Assembly (NCBI RefSeq): GCF_044904705.1
Contig: NZ_JADIKL010000002.1
Span: 729,407-793,406, forward strand
DNA: 64,000 nucleotides
Source: Rhodanobacter_A agri
GTDB taxonomy: Bacteria; Pseudomonadota; Gammaproteobacteria; Xanthomonadales; Rhodanobacteraceae
Direction of reading: 5' to 3'
Numbering within the stretch: the stretch's first letter is position 1; each line of letters starts with the position of its first letter. Both the position numbers and the translations under genes were made by a program. Below, piece by piece: positions 44,788 through 54,300 of the stretch. Below the pieces are notes generated by a model. The model was not told the origin of the DNA. It ran no database searches and saw nothing but the letters and a program-made list of their open reading frames with translations.

Positions 44788-47700
44788 ATGAATATTCGAT
44801 ATGGAGTCAGCGCTAACACCTTCCGCTGGCGCCCGACAGCCTTGGCGATCGCCCTGGGCCTGAGCTTCAGTGGCGCTGCACTTGCCCAGAGCACCGTCGG
44901 CAGCATCTTCGGCCAGGCCCCTGTCGCGTCCGGCGAAACCGTTGCGGTCAGCAGCGCCACGGGCTTCACCCGCGAAGTGGCGGTGGACAGCACCGGCCGC
45001 TACCGCGCCGACAACCTGCCTGTGGGTACGTATACCGTCACCCTGAAGCAGAACGGCACGGTCATCAGCACGCACCCGAACGTTTATGTCTCGACCGGTG
45101 CCGCCGCGGGCATCGACTTTGCCTCCAGCAGCGCCAACGCCAAGGAGCTGTCCACCGTAACCGTTTCGGCTAACGCGCTGCCTGCCATCGACGTCACCAA
45201 CGTCAACTCGAGCACGGTCATCACTGCGGCCGACCTGCAGCGCCTGCCTGTGGCGCACAGCGCCGAGGCAATTGCGTTGCTTTCGCCTAACACCACGTCG
45301 GGCAGCGGCTTCTTCACCGGACCTTCCGGCGGCTCCTTGGTGTCGTTCGGCGGTTCCAGCGTGTCTGAAAACGCCTACTACGTGAATGGCTACAACGTTG
45401 GCGAACCGTACAAGAACCTCGGCGGCTTCCAGCTGCCCTACGGTGCCATCGAGCAGCAGGAAACCCTGACTGGCGGCTATGACGCCAAGTACGGCCGTTC
45501 CGACGGCGGCGTGATCAACCAGGTCGGCAAGCGCGGCAGCAACGAATGGCACTTCGGCGGCCAGATTGCCTGGCAGCCGCGCTTCCTTGAAGGTGATCCG
45601 GTCAACTACCGCTATGGCAATCCGACCATTCCGGCGTCGAGCAGCCTGGTCAACTACGCACCCGCGCCGAACGCGCCGGGCTCGTTGCGTCAGTATCGCA
45701 ACGACAACAAGGAATGGCAGACGATCTACTCGGCCTACATCGGCGGTCCGCTGATTAAGGATAAGCTGTACCTGTTCCTGGCGGGCGAAACCACCAAGAC
45801 CCAAGGCACTAATGTCGAGATCATCGACAACGCCAAGGTGCAGGATTTCCACGACAAGGAAACGAAGTTCTACGGCAAGCTGGACTGGAATATCACCGAC
45901 AGCAACATCCTGGAACTGACCGCGCTGCGGAACAACAGCAGTAACGGCGCGGGGAAAACCTACGTCTTCGACTACGACACGCTGCAGCGTGGCGCGTACT
46001 CCAGCAAGAACGACGTCGCCAAGGACAACGCCCAGTTCTACATCGGCCACTTCACAAGCTACATCACCGATGCAGCTACGTTGAGCATCACTGGTGGCAA
46101 GGCGCAATTCCAGGATCCGGTCGAGTACGGCAACACCAGCCCGCTGCCGTTCATTTCCCGCGGCAGCAACGCCACGCTGCCCGACGGCAGCCATCCCACC
46201 AACGCCCAGACCAACACCTCGTGGACCTCGCCCGGCGCCAAGAACTCCACTCGTGGGCTGCGTGTGGACTTCGACTACAAACTGGGTAACCACGACCTGC
46301 TGGCCGGTATCGACAATATGTACTACCGGGCCACCGATCAGGGCCCGAACCAGCAGAATCCGTTCAATCCGGCGGTGAACTACTACTGGCGCTACCTGGG
46401 CGGCGGCGAAGTGCAGAAGCGCGAAATCGGCTGGGCGACCAGCATGACCATGTCGCAGAAGGCCTATTACCTGCAGGACAACTGGCAGGTGGCTCAGAAC
46501 GTGTACCTGAGCATCGGCCTGCGCAACGACCGCTTCACCAACTACAACGACCTTGGCCAAGCCTTCGTCGACGAGAAGAACCAGTGGGAACCGCGCCTCG
46601 GTGCCAGCTGGGACGTGTTCGGCGACTCCTCGTTCAAGGTCTATGGCAATGCCGGCCGCTACTACCTCGCGCTGCCCAACAACGCGGCGGAGCGCGCAGC
46701 CAACCGTTCGACCTACCTCACCACCAACTACTCGTACACCAGCATCGACCCGGTCACCGGCGTTCCGCAGGGTCTGACCCAGCTGGGGCCGACGACTTCG
46801 CCAGACGGCGAGACCGGCGCGCCCAAGGATCCGATGCAGGTCGCCGCACGCAACCTGAAGCCGGAGTACCTGGACGAGTTCATCGTCGGTTTCGACAAGA
46901 AGCTGGGCGACAACTGGGTGTACGGCGCCAAGGCGATGTGGCGCGAACTGAAGGCCGCGATCGACGATGAGTGCTCGCCGGGCCAGATTGCCACCAAGAT
47001 GACCAGCATGGGCCTCGACCCGAGCCTGTACTCCAATTCGCTGTATGGCGCGTCGTACTGCCGCCTGTTCAACCCCGGCCGAACGAACAACATGCTGGTG
47101 GTGTCCGACGATGGCAGCAAGAGCGTTCTCGTGCCGATGACCTTGAAGGACTGGGGTTTCGATCGCGGCGCCGTTCGCAAGTACGGGTCTCTCAACATGT
47201 ACCTGGAGCATCCGTTCGACGGCAAGTGGTATGGACGCGTCGATTACACCTTCACCCGTGGCTTCGGCAACACCGAGGGTCAGGTGCGTTCCGACTTCGG
47301 CCAGGAAGACATCTCCAAGACCGAAGATTGGGATAGCTGGCAGCTGATGGACGGCCAGTACGGCGAGTTCGCCAACGTCCGCAAGCATCAGATCCGGTTC
47401 CGTGGCGACTACCAGATCACCCCGGAATGGCTGCTCTCGGCCACCTTGCTGGTGCAGTCTGGTATGCCGAAGGAGTGCTTGGGCTACTTTGGCCCGCTGA
47501 CCCAGGGTCCGGGCGGTTACCTCCCTGGTGGAGCCAACGACCCGACCGGCTATAACAACTCGGGCACCGGTAACTACCACTGGTGCAACGGCAAGCGCAT
47601 GCCTCCGGGTTCGGCGGGCCACACGCCGTGGACTGAGCTCCTGAACCTCGGTGTTCATTACCGCCCGGCGTTCGCAGATCACAAGCTGAGCTTCAACCTG

Positions 47701-47868
47701 GATGCCTTCAACGTATTGAACCAGCAGCGTGCACTGCAGACCGATCCGTCGATGCCCAGCTCCTTCAACCGACTGAACAACACGATCTACGTCAATACCG
47801 ACTACGGCCAGCCGTTGTTCACCACACCGCCGCGCACCGTGCGGCTGTCGGTGACCTACGACTACTGA
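44788..47868 (+). CDS. TonB-dependent receptor, Oar-like (TBDR2)
   Basis: 1,026 residues. Signal peptide about 1-34 (ALAIALGLSFSG, cleavage near ALA-Q), carboxypeptidase-regulatory-like domain (STVGSIFGQAP to GIDF), TonB-box-like LSTVTVSA, plug (ENAYYVNGYNVGEPY, GGYDAKYGRSDGGVI), barrel ending LSVTYDY. Relative to TBDR1 and TBDR4 it is more diverged and lacks the TSDPLSNTG plug segment, having GEPYKNLGG instead. A late loop contains SGMPKECLGYFGP and YHWCNG, the conserved Cys pair. It is divergent from ST1 and followed by a strong terminator. Confidence 0.92.
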   Translation: MNIRYGVSANTFRWRPTALAIALGLSFSGAALAQSTVGSIFGQAPVASGETVAVSSATGFTREVAVDSTGRYRADNLPVGTYTVTLKQNGTVISTHPNVYVSTGAAAGIDFASSSANAKELSTVTVSANALPAIDVTNVNSSTVITAADLQRLPVAHSAEAIALLSPNTTSGSGFFTGPSGGSLVSFGGSSVSENAYYVNGYNVGEPYKNLGGFQLPYGAIEQQETLTGGYDAKYGRSDGGVINQVGKRGSNEWHFGGQIAWQPRFLEGDPVNYRYGNPTIPASSSLVNYAPAPNAPGSLRQYRNDNKEWQTIYSAYIGGPLIKDKLYLFLAGETTKTQGTNVEIIDNAKVQDFHDKETKFYGKLDWNITDSNILELTALRNNSSNGAGKTYVFDYDTLQRGAYSSKNDVAKDNAQFYIGHFTSYITDAATLSITGGKAQFQDPVEYGNTSPLPFISRGSNATLPDGSHPTNAQTNTSWTSPGAKNSTRGLRVDFDYKLGNHDLLAGIDNMYYRATDQGPNQQNPFNPAVNYYWRYLGGGEVQKREIGWATSMTMSQKAYYLQDNWQVAQNVYLSIGLRNDRFTNYNDLGQAFVDEKNQWEPRLGASWDVFGDSSFKVYGNAGRYYLALPNNAAERAANRSTYLTTNYSYTSIDPVTGVPQGLTQLGPTTSPDGETGAPKDPMQVAARNLKPEYLDEFIVGFDKKLGDNWVYGAKAMWRELKAAIDDECSPGQIATKMTSMGLDPSLYSNSLYGASYCRLFNPGRTNNMLVVSDDGSKSVLVPMTLKDWGFDRGAVRKYGSLNMYLEHPFDGKWYGRVDYTFTRGFGNTEGQVRSDFGQEDISKTEDWDSWQLMDGQYGEFANVRKHQIRFRGDYQITPEWLLSATLLVQSGMPKECLGYFGPLTQGPGGYLPGGANDPTGYNNSGTGNYHWCNGKRMPPGSAGHTPWTELLNLGVHYRPAFADHKLSFNLDAFNVLNQQRALQTDPSMPSSFNRLNNTIYVNTDYGQPLFTTPPRTVRLSVTYDY

Positions 47869-47892
47869 TAAGCATCAGCGTTGACGCTTAGC

Positions 47893-47924
47893 AGCCACCG
47901 GCCGTCATGGCCGGTGGCTTTTTT
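47893..47924 (+). terminator. TBDR2 intrinsic terminator
   Basis: An 11-bp perfect stem, AGCCACCGGCC with GGCCGGTGGCT around GTCAT, ends in six T residues, 25 bases after the TBDR2 stop. Confidence 0.93.
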
Positions 47925-48344
47925 CATGGAGCGAGCGAACAACGCACTCAGAGGGCATCGCGTCGGTTCACCGGGCGCTCTGGAGGTCGAATCGGGGTGC
48001 GCGTCATGTTCATGCCAGAGCCACCTGACTCGATGGAAGCTGCCCTGTAGATGGTGTCATCGGCGACCTTTAGGCGCCTGATGCTGCTGTTCCCTGTGCG
48101 GATCAGGCGCGAGGATATTCGATCTAGCCTTGTTGGCTGTTTTGGGACGAGTCAGTGGCTGTCGCCAGGCGACAGCCATGTTCTCTCGCTTGCCCCGAAC
48201 TGGCGGCATCGCTTTCTGCTGATACGACTGTATGCATAGTTCATCAGTGCCTGGCCTTCAGGCGAGGTCATCCTTGCCCGTGCATCTGTGTCGCTGGATC
48301 GGTATCAGGATCCGTCGCCTAAGCAAGGCGTTCCCAGGGGGCTG

Positions 48345-48698
48345 CTAAGCCAGCAGCTGCTTCAGGCGGTTGATGTCGGTAGGCTCCAAGTATCGAACTT
48401 GTTGAGTAGTGAGCCGTAGAAAGCCATGCTGAAACCGCACTGTTGGCACAGTTCCTTCACTGGCATTCGGCTTCCTCCATGAGCGGGAGGTCGGTGTACC
48501 GCCTAGGTACGCCGTATTCAAATCCCATTCGAAGGCATCGAACCACCGTGCCGTCCAGATATGAAGAAGGTCAGCGCCCTGGTTGACTCGGCCCGTTTGG
48601 GCCGTCATCAGCCTATGTTGTCCAATGAGTTCCCGTGGACACTTGGCGTTCGCGAAAAATTGCGCGCTCGACCGGAGGGACGAGTTCGAGTGCGGCAC
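48345..48698 (-). pseudogene. Possible small or decayed gene
   Basis: An open frame of 117 residues, ending LTTQQVRYLEPTDINRLKQ, which reads like real protein, but the start lacks a ribosome-binding site and the N-terminal part looks random. It may be a fragment of a lost gene. No family is recognised. Confidence 0.25.
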
Positions 48699-48856
48699 TC
48701 CATGCCATTGAAAGTACGAGGCTCCGAATGACTCGTGCGCCCAAAAGCCCGTTCAAAATATCTTGCGAATCGATAATACTTTCTAATTATCGATATTTAT
48801 TTCGTAATAATTTTACGCATCGATTTATTTTTCGATATAGAAAGCTTAATAAATTG

Positions 48857-48886
48857 TTGACAGCGATCATTCATGAAAACTAGATT
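48857..48886 (+). promoter_or_regulatory. Candidate sigma-70 promoter of TBDR3
   Basis: TTGACA (48857-48862, exact consensus), 18-base spacer, TAGATT (48881-48886), in a strongly AT-rich stretch. It would give a leader of about 200 bases before the TBDR3 ATG. Confidence 0.5.
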
Positions 48887-49094
48887 AAAAACGCTCAGAA
48901 CTTCTATTTAAGGATGGAAGAAATCTGTAAGCCGCGACCGCGGGTTCCTCGGGGGCTGTCCCTCGGCGCGGAGATTGCTGAGCAAAGGTGTCGAATCGAA
49001 CTTAATTCCATGCAAGCCGCAGTCGCTGCTATCCATGTGGTCCGGGTGGGGCGAGTCCAACTACCCGCAAGGGCTGTTTTTTTGGGGAGAGAAA

Positions 49095-52000
49095 ATGAAC
49101 AAGCGCTATGAACGAGGGATGCACTACCGCCGCACTGCCCTGGCTACTGCCTTGGCTATGGGGCTGGGGGTCACGGGTCTGGCTTATGGTCAGGCCACCA
49201 CGGGTTCGGTCTTCGGTACCGCTCCGGTCGCGGCGGGTGAGACGGTACGTGTCGTCAACAACCAGACCGGCCTGACCCGCGAAGTCGCGGTTGGCAGCGA
49301 TGGCCGCTATGGCGCCAACCAGTTGCCGGTGGGCGACTACACCGTGTCGCTGGTGCAGGGCGGCAACGTAGTTGCCAAGCGTGAGCATGTGCAGGTGAGC
49401 GTTGCGGGTGGCACGGCGGTGCCGTTTGCCTCCACCGAAGCCGGCAAGAATGTCCAGAATCTTTCCAGCGTCACGGTCACTGCCAACTCGCTGCCAGCGA
49501 TCGACGTATCCTCCACCCGTCAAACCTCGGTGATCACCTCAGAGCAGTTGAAGAACCTGCCGCTGGCACACAGCGCCGAAGCGATTGCCTTGCTGGCTCC
49601 GGGTGTGAACCAGGGTCCTTCTACCCTTGGCAAAGGCCCTACCGGTACGCCGCTGGTTTCCATGGGCGGCAACAGCGTCGTGGAAAACGCCTATTATCTC
49701 AACGGCTTCAACACCACCGATCCGATCGGCGGCTCGGGCGGCATTGCGCTGCCGTACTTCGCCATTGCCGAGCAGCAGACCATCACCTCCGGCTATGGTC
49801 CTGAATACGGTCGTTCGACCGGCGGTGTGATCAGCCAGATCGGCAAGCGAGGCAGCAACGACTTCCATGCAGGTGCATACGTGTCCTGGCGGCCGTCCTT
49901 TGCGGAAAGCACCTACGACAACATCTACTACAGCAACCCGCGGACGCCGGTCGGTGCTTTGGGATCGAACGGTCAGCCTTGGATGACTAACCAGGGCACC
50001 ACGGCCTATCCTGCCGGCTTTGGCCAGATCCAGACGGGCAACAAGCAGAACAGCGACTGGCAGACGGTGTATGACGCCTATGTCAGCGGTCCGCTGATCA
50101 AGGACAAGCTGTTCTTCTTCGTGACGGCCGAATGGCAACACGATAGCCAGCAGTACGGTGTCGGAAACACGGGTACAGCATCACCGTCGGGTTTCTGGGC
50201 GTCGACGGGGGACTCCGCGCCCAAGCTGTATGGCAAGCTGGACTGGAACATCAACGACAGCAATGTGTTGGAGTTGACGGCTGCCCGGACCAAGGATCAG
50301 GACCTTACCCACAACTACTACAACTACAACTACACGAACCAGAGCGTCGGCTCCTATTACGGTCCGGGCGTGTTGACCAAGAACACATTCGACGTAGGCA
50401 TCCTTAAGTACACCTCGTACATCACCGACGACCTCACGCTCGAAGTCTTGTACGGCCAGATGGGCGGCCAGTACTACACCAGCCTGTCGGGCGGCGGGAA
50501 TTCGGCGCCGGTGACCTTTAGCCCGGGTGTGACGGTACCGGGGGGGGTCGTCGTCCCGAACCTGGTCCAGACAACGATCGGTAACCCGGAACACACCACC
50601 AAGACCGCCAATCTGCGCGTCGACTTCGACTGGAAGATCTCGGCCGACCACGATCTCAAATTCGGCATCGACAACCTGCAGTACCGCGACGACCACGATG
50701 GCATCACAACCCTTGGCGGCGGTAGCTGGGTATACCTCACGCCTGGCAGTTTGCCGCCCTATGCCTCCACTGCGCCTTACGTCACCCCCCCTGTTGGTGG
50801 CAACTACGTGGTGCAGAACCTGTTTGGTTCGAACGTCTCGCTGGCTGTCCGCCAGAAGGCGCAGTATGTGGAAGATCGCTGGCAGGTCACGCCCAACGTG
50901 TTGCTCGACCTTGGCCTGCGTAACGACCAGTTCACTAACCTCGGCCCCGGCGGCATTCCGTACGTGCGGGAAACGAAGCCGCAGTGGGCGCCACGCCTAG
51001 GCTTCAGCTGGGACGTGTTTGGCGATAGCACGTTGAAGCTCTTCGGTAATGCAGGGCGTTACTACCTGGCTCTGCCGGCGGGCCTGGCTGCACGCAACGC
51101 GGCCATGGGCACGATCAACGGCGAAGTCACCTATACCTATACCGGCATCAGCCCGAATGGCGTCCCGACAGGAATCAGCCCGGTACTCATGAACTTGGCG
51201 CCGGGCGTGACGACGCCAGGTTACTACTCGCCGGATGGCGAGAACGGCGTCCCCGGCAATACCAAGAACTATGCCTCGACCAACCTAAAGGCCTCGTACC
51301 AGGACGAATACGTGCTGGGCTTCCAGAAGATGCTCGGTGATACCGGCCTGGTGCTCGGCATGCAGGGTACCTTCGAGAAGGTAGGCAACCTCGTGGACGA
51401 CACCAACGTCGTGGCGTGCGGCACCGTTGCTGGCGGCTTGGTCAATCCGGGCAAGACCAACTACATCCCGGAACCCTGCGGTCTGGCCACATGGGATCCG
51501 AACACCGGCAAGGGCGTCCTGACGAACTTCGTTAATACGTTCCCGAAGCCGTCGCGTAAGTACTACGCCCTGGACACCTATTTGGAGCACACCTGGGACG
51601 GCAAGTGGTACGGCAAGATCGACTACCTATTCTCCAAGTCGTACGGCAGCAGCGAGGGTCCGACCGAAACCGGTACGGGGCAGATCACCAACCAGAAGAA
51701 CGGTGGCATGTCCGGTTCGACCACGGCACAGTGGGACTTCCCGGATCTCATGCAATATGCCAACGGCGAACAGGCCAATAGCCGTCGCCACACCCTCAAG
51801 CTTTTCGGCGCATATTCCGTTACGCCTGAGTGGACGCTTGCTGCTACCTTCATCATGCAGTCGGGCGCGCCGAACATCTGCTTGAGCGGTTACGGCGACA
51901 CGATTGATCCGGATCTGTACGGCGGTCCCTATCAGCACTTCTGCGGTGGTGTGCCGAGCGGCAATTCGACTGTACCGGATCCCAACAACCCGGGTGGGTT

Positions 52001-52292
52001 CTTGGGTCATGGTGGTGTCGGGTCTCCTCCGGGAGCCAGTGGTCACACACCGTGGACTCATCAGCTCAATCTGAGCGTGTCGTACGTGCCGGAATGGGCG
52101 AACAAGCACCTCACCTTCCAGGCTGAAGTGCACAATGTGTTCAACGAGCAGAATACGTTGTTGTTCGCGGGTCCATCCAACGGTTACGTCGTGTACCAGG
52201 GTGGAACGGGTTACTACAACCCGATCTACAAGACCGCGGTTTCGACGGAACCGCCGCGCTATGTAGATTTCAACGTGAAGTTCGACTGGTAA
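49095..52292 (+). CDS. TonB-dependent receptor, Oar-like (TBDR3)
   Basis: 1,065 residues. ATG 49095 lies right after GGGGAGAG; upstream readings into the leader are rejected. Signal peptide about 1-32, carboxypeptidase-regulatory-like domain with GSVFGTAP, TonB-box-like LSSVTVTA, plug with ENAYYLNGFNTTDPIGGSGG and GYGPEYGRSTGGVI, barrel ending FNVKFDW. The late loop has SGAPNICLSGYGD and HFCGGV, the diverged version of the Cys pair seen in its relatives. Convergent with ST2, with a two-hairpin region between them. Confidence 0.92.
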   Translation: MNKRYERGMHYRRTALATALAMGLGVTGLAYGQATTGSVFGTAPVAAGETVRVVNNQTGLTREVAVGSDGRYGANQLPVGDYTVSLVQGGNVVAKREHVQVSVAGGTAVPFASTEAGKNVQNLSSVTVTANSLPAIDVSSTRQTSVITSEQLKNLPLAHSAEAIALLAPGVNQGPSTLGKGPTGTPLVSMGGNSVVENAYYLNGFNTTDPIGGSGGIALPYFAIAEQQTITSGYGPEYGRSTGGVISQIGKRGSNDFHAGAYVSWRPSFAESTYDNIYYSNPRTPVGALGSNGQPWMTNQGTTAYPAGFGQIQTGNKQNSDWQTVYDAYVSGPLIKDKLFFFVTAEWQHDSQQYGVGNTGTASPSGFWASTGDSAPKLYGKLDWNINDSNVLELTAARTKDQDLTHNYYNYNYTNQSVGSYYGPGVLTKNTFDVGILKYTSYITDDLTLEVLYGQMGGQYYTSLSGGGNSAPVTFSPGVTVPGGVVVPNLVQTTIGNPEHTTKTANLRVDFDWKISADHDLKFGIDNLQYRDDHDGITTLGGGSWVYLTPGSLPPYASTAPYVTPPVGGNYVVQNLFGSNVSLAVRQKAQYVEDRWQVTPNVLLDLGLRNDQFTNLGPGGIPYVRETKPQWAPRLGFSWDVFGDSTLKLFGNAGRYYLALPAGLAARNAAMGTINGEVTYTYTGISPNGVPTGISPVLMNLAPGVTTPGYYSPDGENGVPGNTKNYASTNLKASYQDEYVLGFQKMLGDTGLVLGMQGTFEKVGNLVDDTNVVACGTVAGGLVNPGKTNYIPEPCGLATWDPNTGKGVLTNFVNTFPKPSRKYYALDTYLEHTWDGKWYGKIDYLFSKSYGSSEGPTETGTGQITNQKNGGMSGSTTAQWDFPDLMQYANGEQANSRRHTLKLFGAYSVTPEWTLAATFIMQSGAPNICLSGYGDTIDPDLYGGPYQHFCGGVPSGNSTVPDPNNPGGFLGHGGVGSPPGASGHTPWTHQLNLSVSYVPEWANKHLTFQAEVHNVFNEQNTLLFAGPSNGYVVYQGGTGYYNPIYKTAVSTEPPRYVDFNVKFDW

Positions 52293-52302
52293 GCCACACC
52301 CT

Positions 52303-52342
52303 CTTGACCTCGTGCCGTCGTTTGCAACGGCACGAGGTCAAG
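52303..52342 (+). terminator. TBDR3 terminator-like hairpin
   Basis: A 16-bp perfect stem, CTTGACCTCGTGCCGT with its complement around an 8-base loop, 11 bases after the TBDR3 stop. There is no T-run, so it may act as a stabiliser or a weak terminator. Confidence 0.6.
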
Positions 52343-52351
52343 AAGCGCAGA

Positions 52352-52391
52352 AACGAACAAGGCCGCCGGGCAGCCGGCGGCCTTGTTCGTT
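52352..52391 (-). terminator. Shared terminator at the TBDR3/ST2 convergence
   Basis: An 18-bp perfect stem, AACGAACAAGGCCGCCGG around GCAG, starting at the last base of the ST2 stop codon. The two outer ends are AAC and GTT, so termination toward TBDR3 is better supported on the minus strand, where TTGTTCGTTTC follows. Confidence 0.75.
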
Positions 52392-53956
52392 CAGCGCGCG
52401 AGGCGGTCGCGCAGTGGCTGCAGCAGTTCCAGATACGGCGTGCTATGCGTCGTATCGCGCTGAATGGGCTGACGTACCTGCGCCGCGCTGGCGGTGCTGA
52501 GTACCTCGCGCTGGGTTCGATGGGGTGCCAGGCAGGCTGGGTCGAAAGACAGGTCGCAGAACGCGAGCAGGCGGCGGATCTGCGCTTCGGGTTCCTGCAG
52601 CAGAGCCTCGTAGGAGAAATCCAGCATCTGATCCGGATGGCGCGCCAGCCAGAATTCGCTGAGGCGCAGGTAATCCCAGTAGTGATCGGCCATATCATCG
52701 AGGTCGTAACTGAAGTGCACGCCATGCCGGAACAGATGGCGGTAGCAGGAGAAGCAGGTTTCGACCGGGTCGCGATGGCAGTGGATGATCTTCGCGCCAG
52801 GCAACATGGCGAGCGCGGCGCCGACCAGTGGCCAGTTACAGAGTTCCTTGTCGGTGAAGCGAGGACGCTTTTCGCGCCAATGGGCGGTGCGTGCGAGATA
52901 GTCCTTGCCCAGGCGCTCCCAGTCGCTGGCGGTCGCCGCGGCGACCCACGCCGGGAAGGGCTGGCCGCGACGGCGCGATTCGTCTTCGATGACTTGCGGA
53001 AGGTCCGGGATCTCGTTGGCACCCTCGACATCGGGATGCGATGCAAGGATGTGTTCGAGCAAGGTCGAGCCCGAGCGCGGCAGGCTGACGATCAGAATGA
53101 CTTCACGACCCAATTCGGGATTCACCGGCGCAGGCGATGGAGCTTGAAAGGCTTCCATGATGCGGTCGACCTTCGCGCGCTCGGCGGCGGCGTCCCATTC
53201 CACTTGGCGGCGTTTGTCCGCGTTTGCCTGGCGCAGCGCCTCGAAGGCGCCGGCATAGTCCCGTTGGTCCTCCAGCGCCCGGAACAGGCTGAAGCCTAGT
53301 GATATCCGCATATCAGGCTTGAGGCCCGGGTTAAGTAGCGCTCGACGGAGTTGTTCGACATCGGCCGTACTCAACGGCTCGGTCTTTAGGTTGGCCAACC
53401 CGTGCCATGCCTCGGCGCGATCGGGCTGGAGGCGCAGCACGTGCCGGTACTCGGATACGGCGCGGGCGATATCGCCCTGCATGGTGGCGATATCGGCCAC
53501 GCCGATGCGGGCCAGCACGTGTCGCTCATCCAATGCCAACGTGCGGCGAAATGCCTGATCGGCCTCCTGCAGCTGCCCTTGCTGTTTCAGCGCCTTGCCG
53601 AGGTTGTACCAGGGCGATGCGTGTCGCGGTGCCAGTTCGCAAGCCCGATGCAGACGATCCAGCGCTTCGCCCGGTGCGCCAGCGTCGTGCAAGGCGCATC
53701 CGAGGTACATCAGCATGTTGGCGTCGGTGGGGCGTTGCGCGACGGCCTTGCGCAGGAAGCCGACGGCCTTGGCGGCATCGCCGCCCATAAGGCAGGTGAG
53801 GCCGTAGAGGAATTGAGCGTCGGCAAGTCCGGGGTTGCTAGAAAGAACTTGCGTCAATGCGCGCTCGGCGAGATCGAATCTTCCCTGGTTGAGCGCTTTG
53901 CCTGCTTCCGTCATCAGCAGGCCGGTCGTTGTGGAGAATGAGGGGTGCTGCGACAT
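52391..53956 (-). CDS. TPR-containing sulfotransferase (ST2)
   Basis: 521 residues from ATG 53956. Residues about 15-210 form TPR-like repeats (GKALNQGRFDLAERALTQVL and following units with the 34-residue spacing of TPRs). The sulfotransferase domain has PRSGSTLLEHIL, then SHPDVEGANEI (Glu at the TPST catalytic position), CHRDPVETCFSCY for the 3-prime phosphate, and STASAAQVRQPI near the end. It is convergent with TBDR3 and divergent from TBDR4 (345 bases between starts), so it sits between two receptors. Closely similar in layout to ST3. Confidence 0.88.
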   Translation of the reverse strand: MSQHPSFSTTTGLLMTEAGKALNQGRFDLAERALTQVLSSNPGLADAQFLYGLTCLMGGDAAKAVGFLRKAVAQRPTDANMLMYLGCALHDAGAPGEALDRLHRACELAPRHASPWYNLGKALKQQGQLQEADQAFRRTLALDERHVLARIGVADIATMQGDIARAVSEYRHVLRLQPDRAEAWHGLANLKTEPLSTADVEQLRRALLNPGLKPDMRISLGFSLFRALEDQRDYAGAFEALRQANADKRRQVEWDAAAERAKVDRIMEAFQAPSPAPVNPELGREVILIVSLPRSGSTLLEHILASHPDVEGANEIPDLPQVIEDESRRRGQPFPAWVAAATASDWERLGKDYLARTAHWREKRPRFTDKELCNWPLVGAALAMLPGAKIIHCHRDPVETCFSCYRHLFRHGVHFSYDLDDMADHYWDYLRLSEFWLARHPDQMLDFSYEALLQEPEAQIRRLLAFCDLSFDPACLAPHRTQREVLSTASAAQVRQPIQRDTTHSTPYLELLQPLRDRLAR

Positions 53957-54300
53957 TGGGGGCGCCACTTCAGGAGATGCACCGAATCATAACGGTTGTT
54001 GCGAACGCCATTCGATTTCGGGCGCAAGTCAAGCGAGCGCATTAGTTTTCGAATTATGTCGCAACTAATTGCGTAAATTGCAATTACGAAATTTCTTGAA
54101 CGTTGACTTTGTGTTATTTGAACGACTATTTTCAGTTGGCGAGTGGCAACGCGTTACTGGTGGCGTTTGTTGTGGCTCGGCCGGCTTCACCTCAGGTCGC
54201 GTCATTCGGGGCCTGTGGCGAGCATCGGACTGAGTTGCGCAATTGCCGTGTTTCTACCTACTGAAGAAACCGTATTTTTGCGAGGGGAGTTCCCAATCTC
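53957..54300. other. ST2-TBDR4 divergent promoter region
   Basis: 344 bases, AT-rich. It holds a near-palindrome (CGTAAATTGCAATTACG at about 54,073-54,089), promoter-like TTGACT (54103-54108) with a TATTTT 19 bases later, and a small hairpin GTTTCT-N9-AGAAAC (54250-54270). The RBS GAGGGGAG lies just before the TBDR4 ATG. Confidence 0.5.

Larger units (their letters stand above)
47925..49094. other. TBDR2-TBDR3 intergenic region
   Basis: About 1.2 kb. It holds a palindrome with 11-bp arms (48156-48178, TGGCTGTCGCC), a possible decayed minus-strand gene (48345-48698), a sharp drop in GC from about 48,730, an inverted repeat ATCGATAAT-N8-ATTATCGAT (48769-48794), and the TBDR3 promoter and leader. 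Confidence 0.55.

Noticed and set aside
48156..48178. Perfect 11-bp-arm palindrome as a possible CRISPR repeat or attachment site.
   Set aside because: It occurs once, with no repeat-spacer periodicity, integrase or tRNA nearby.
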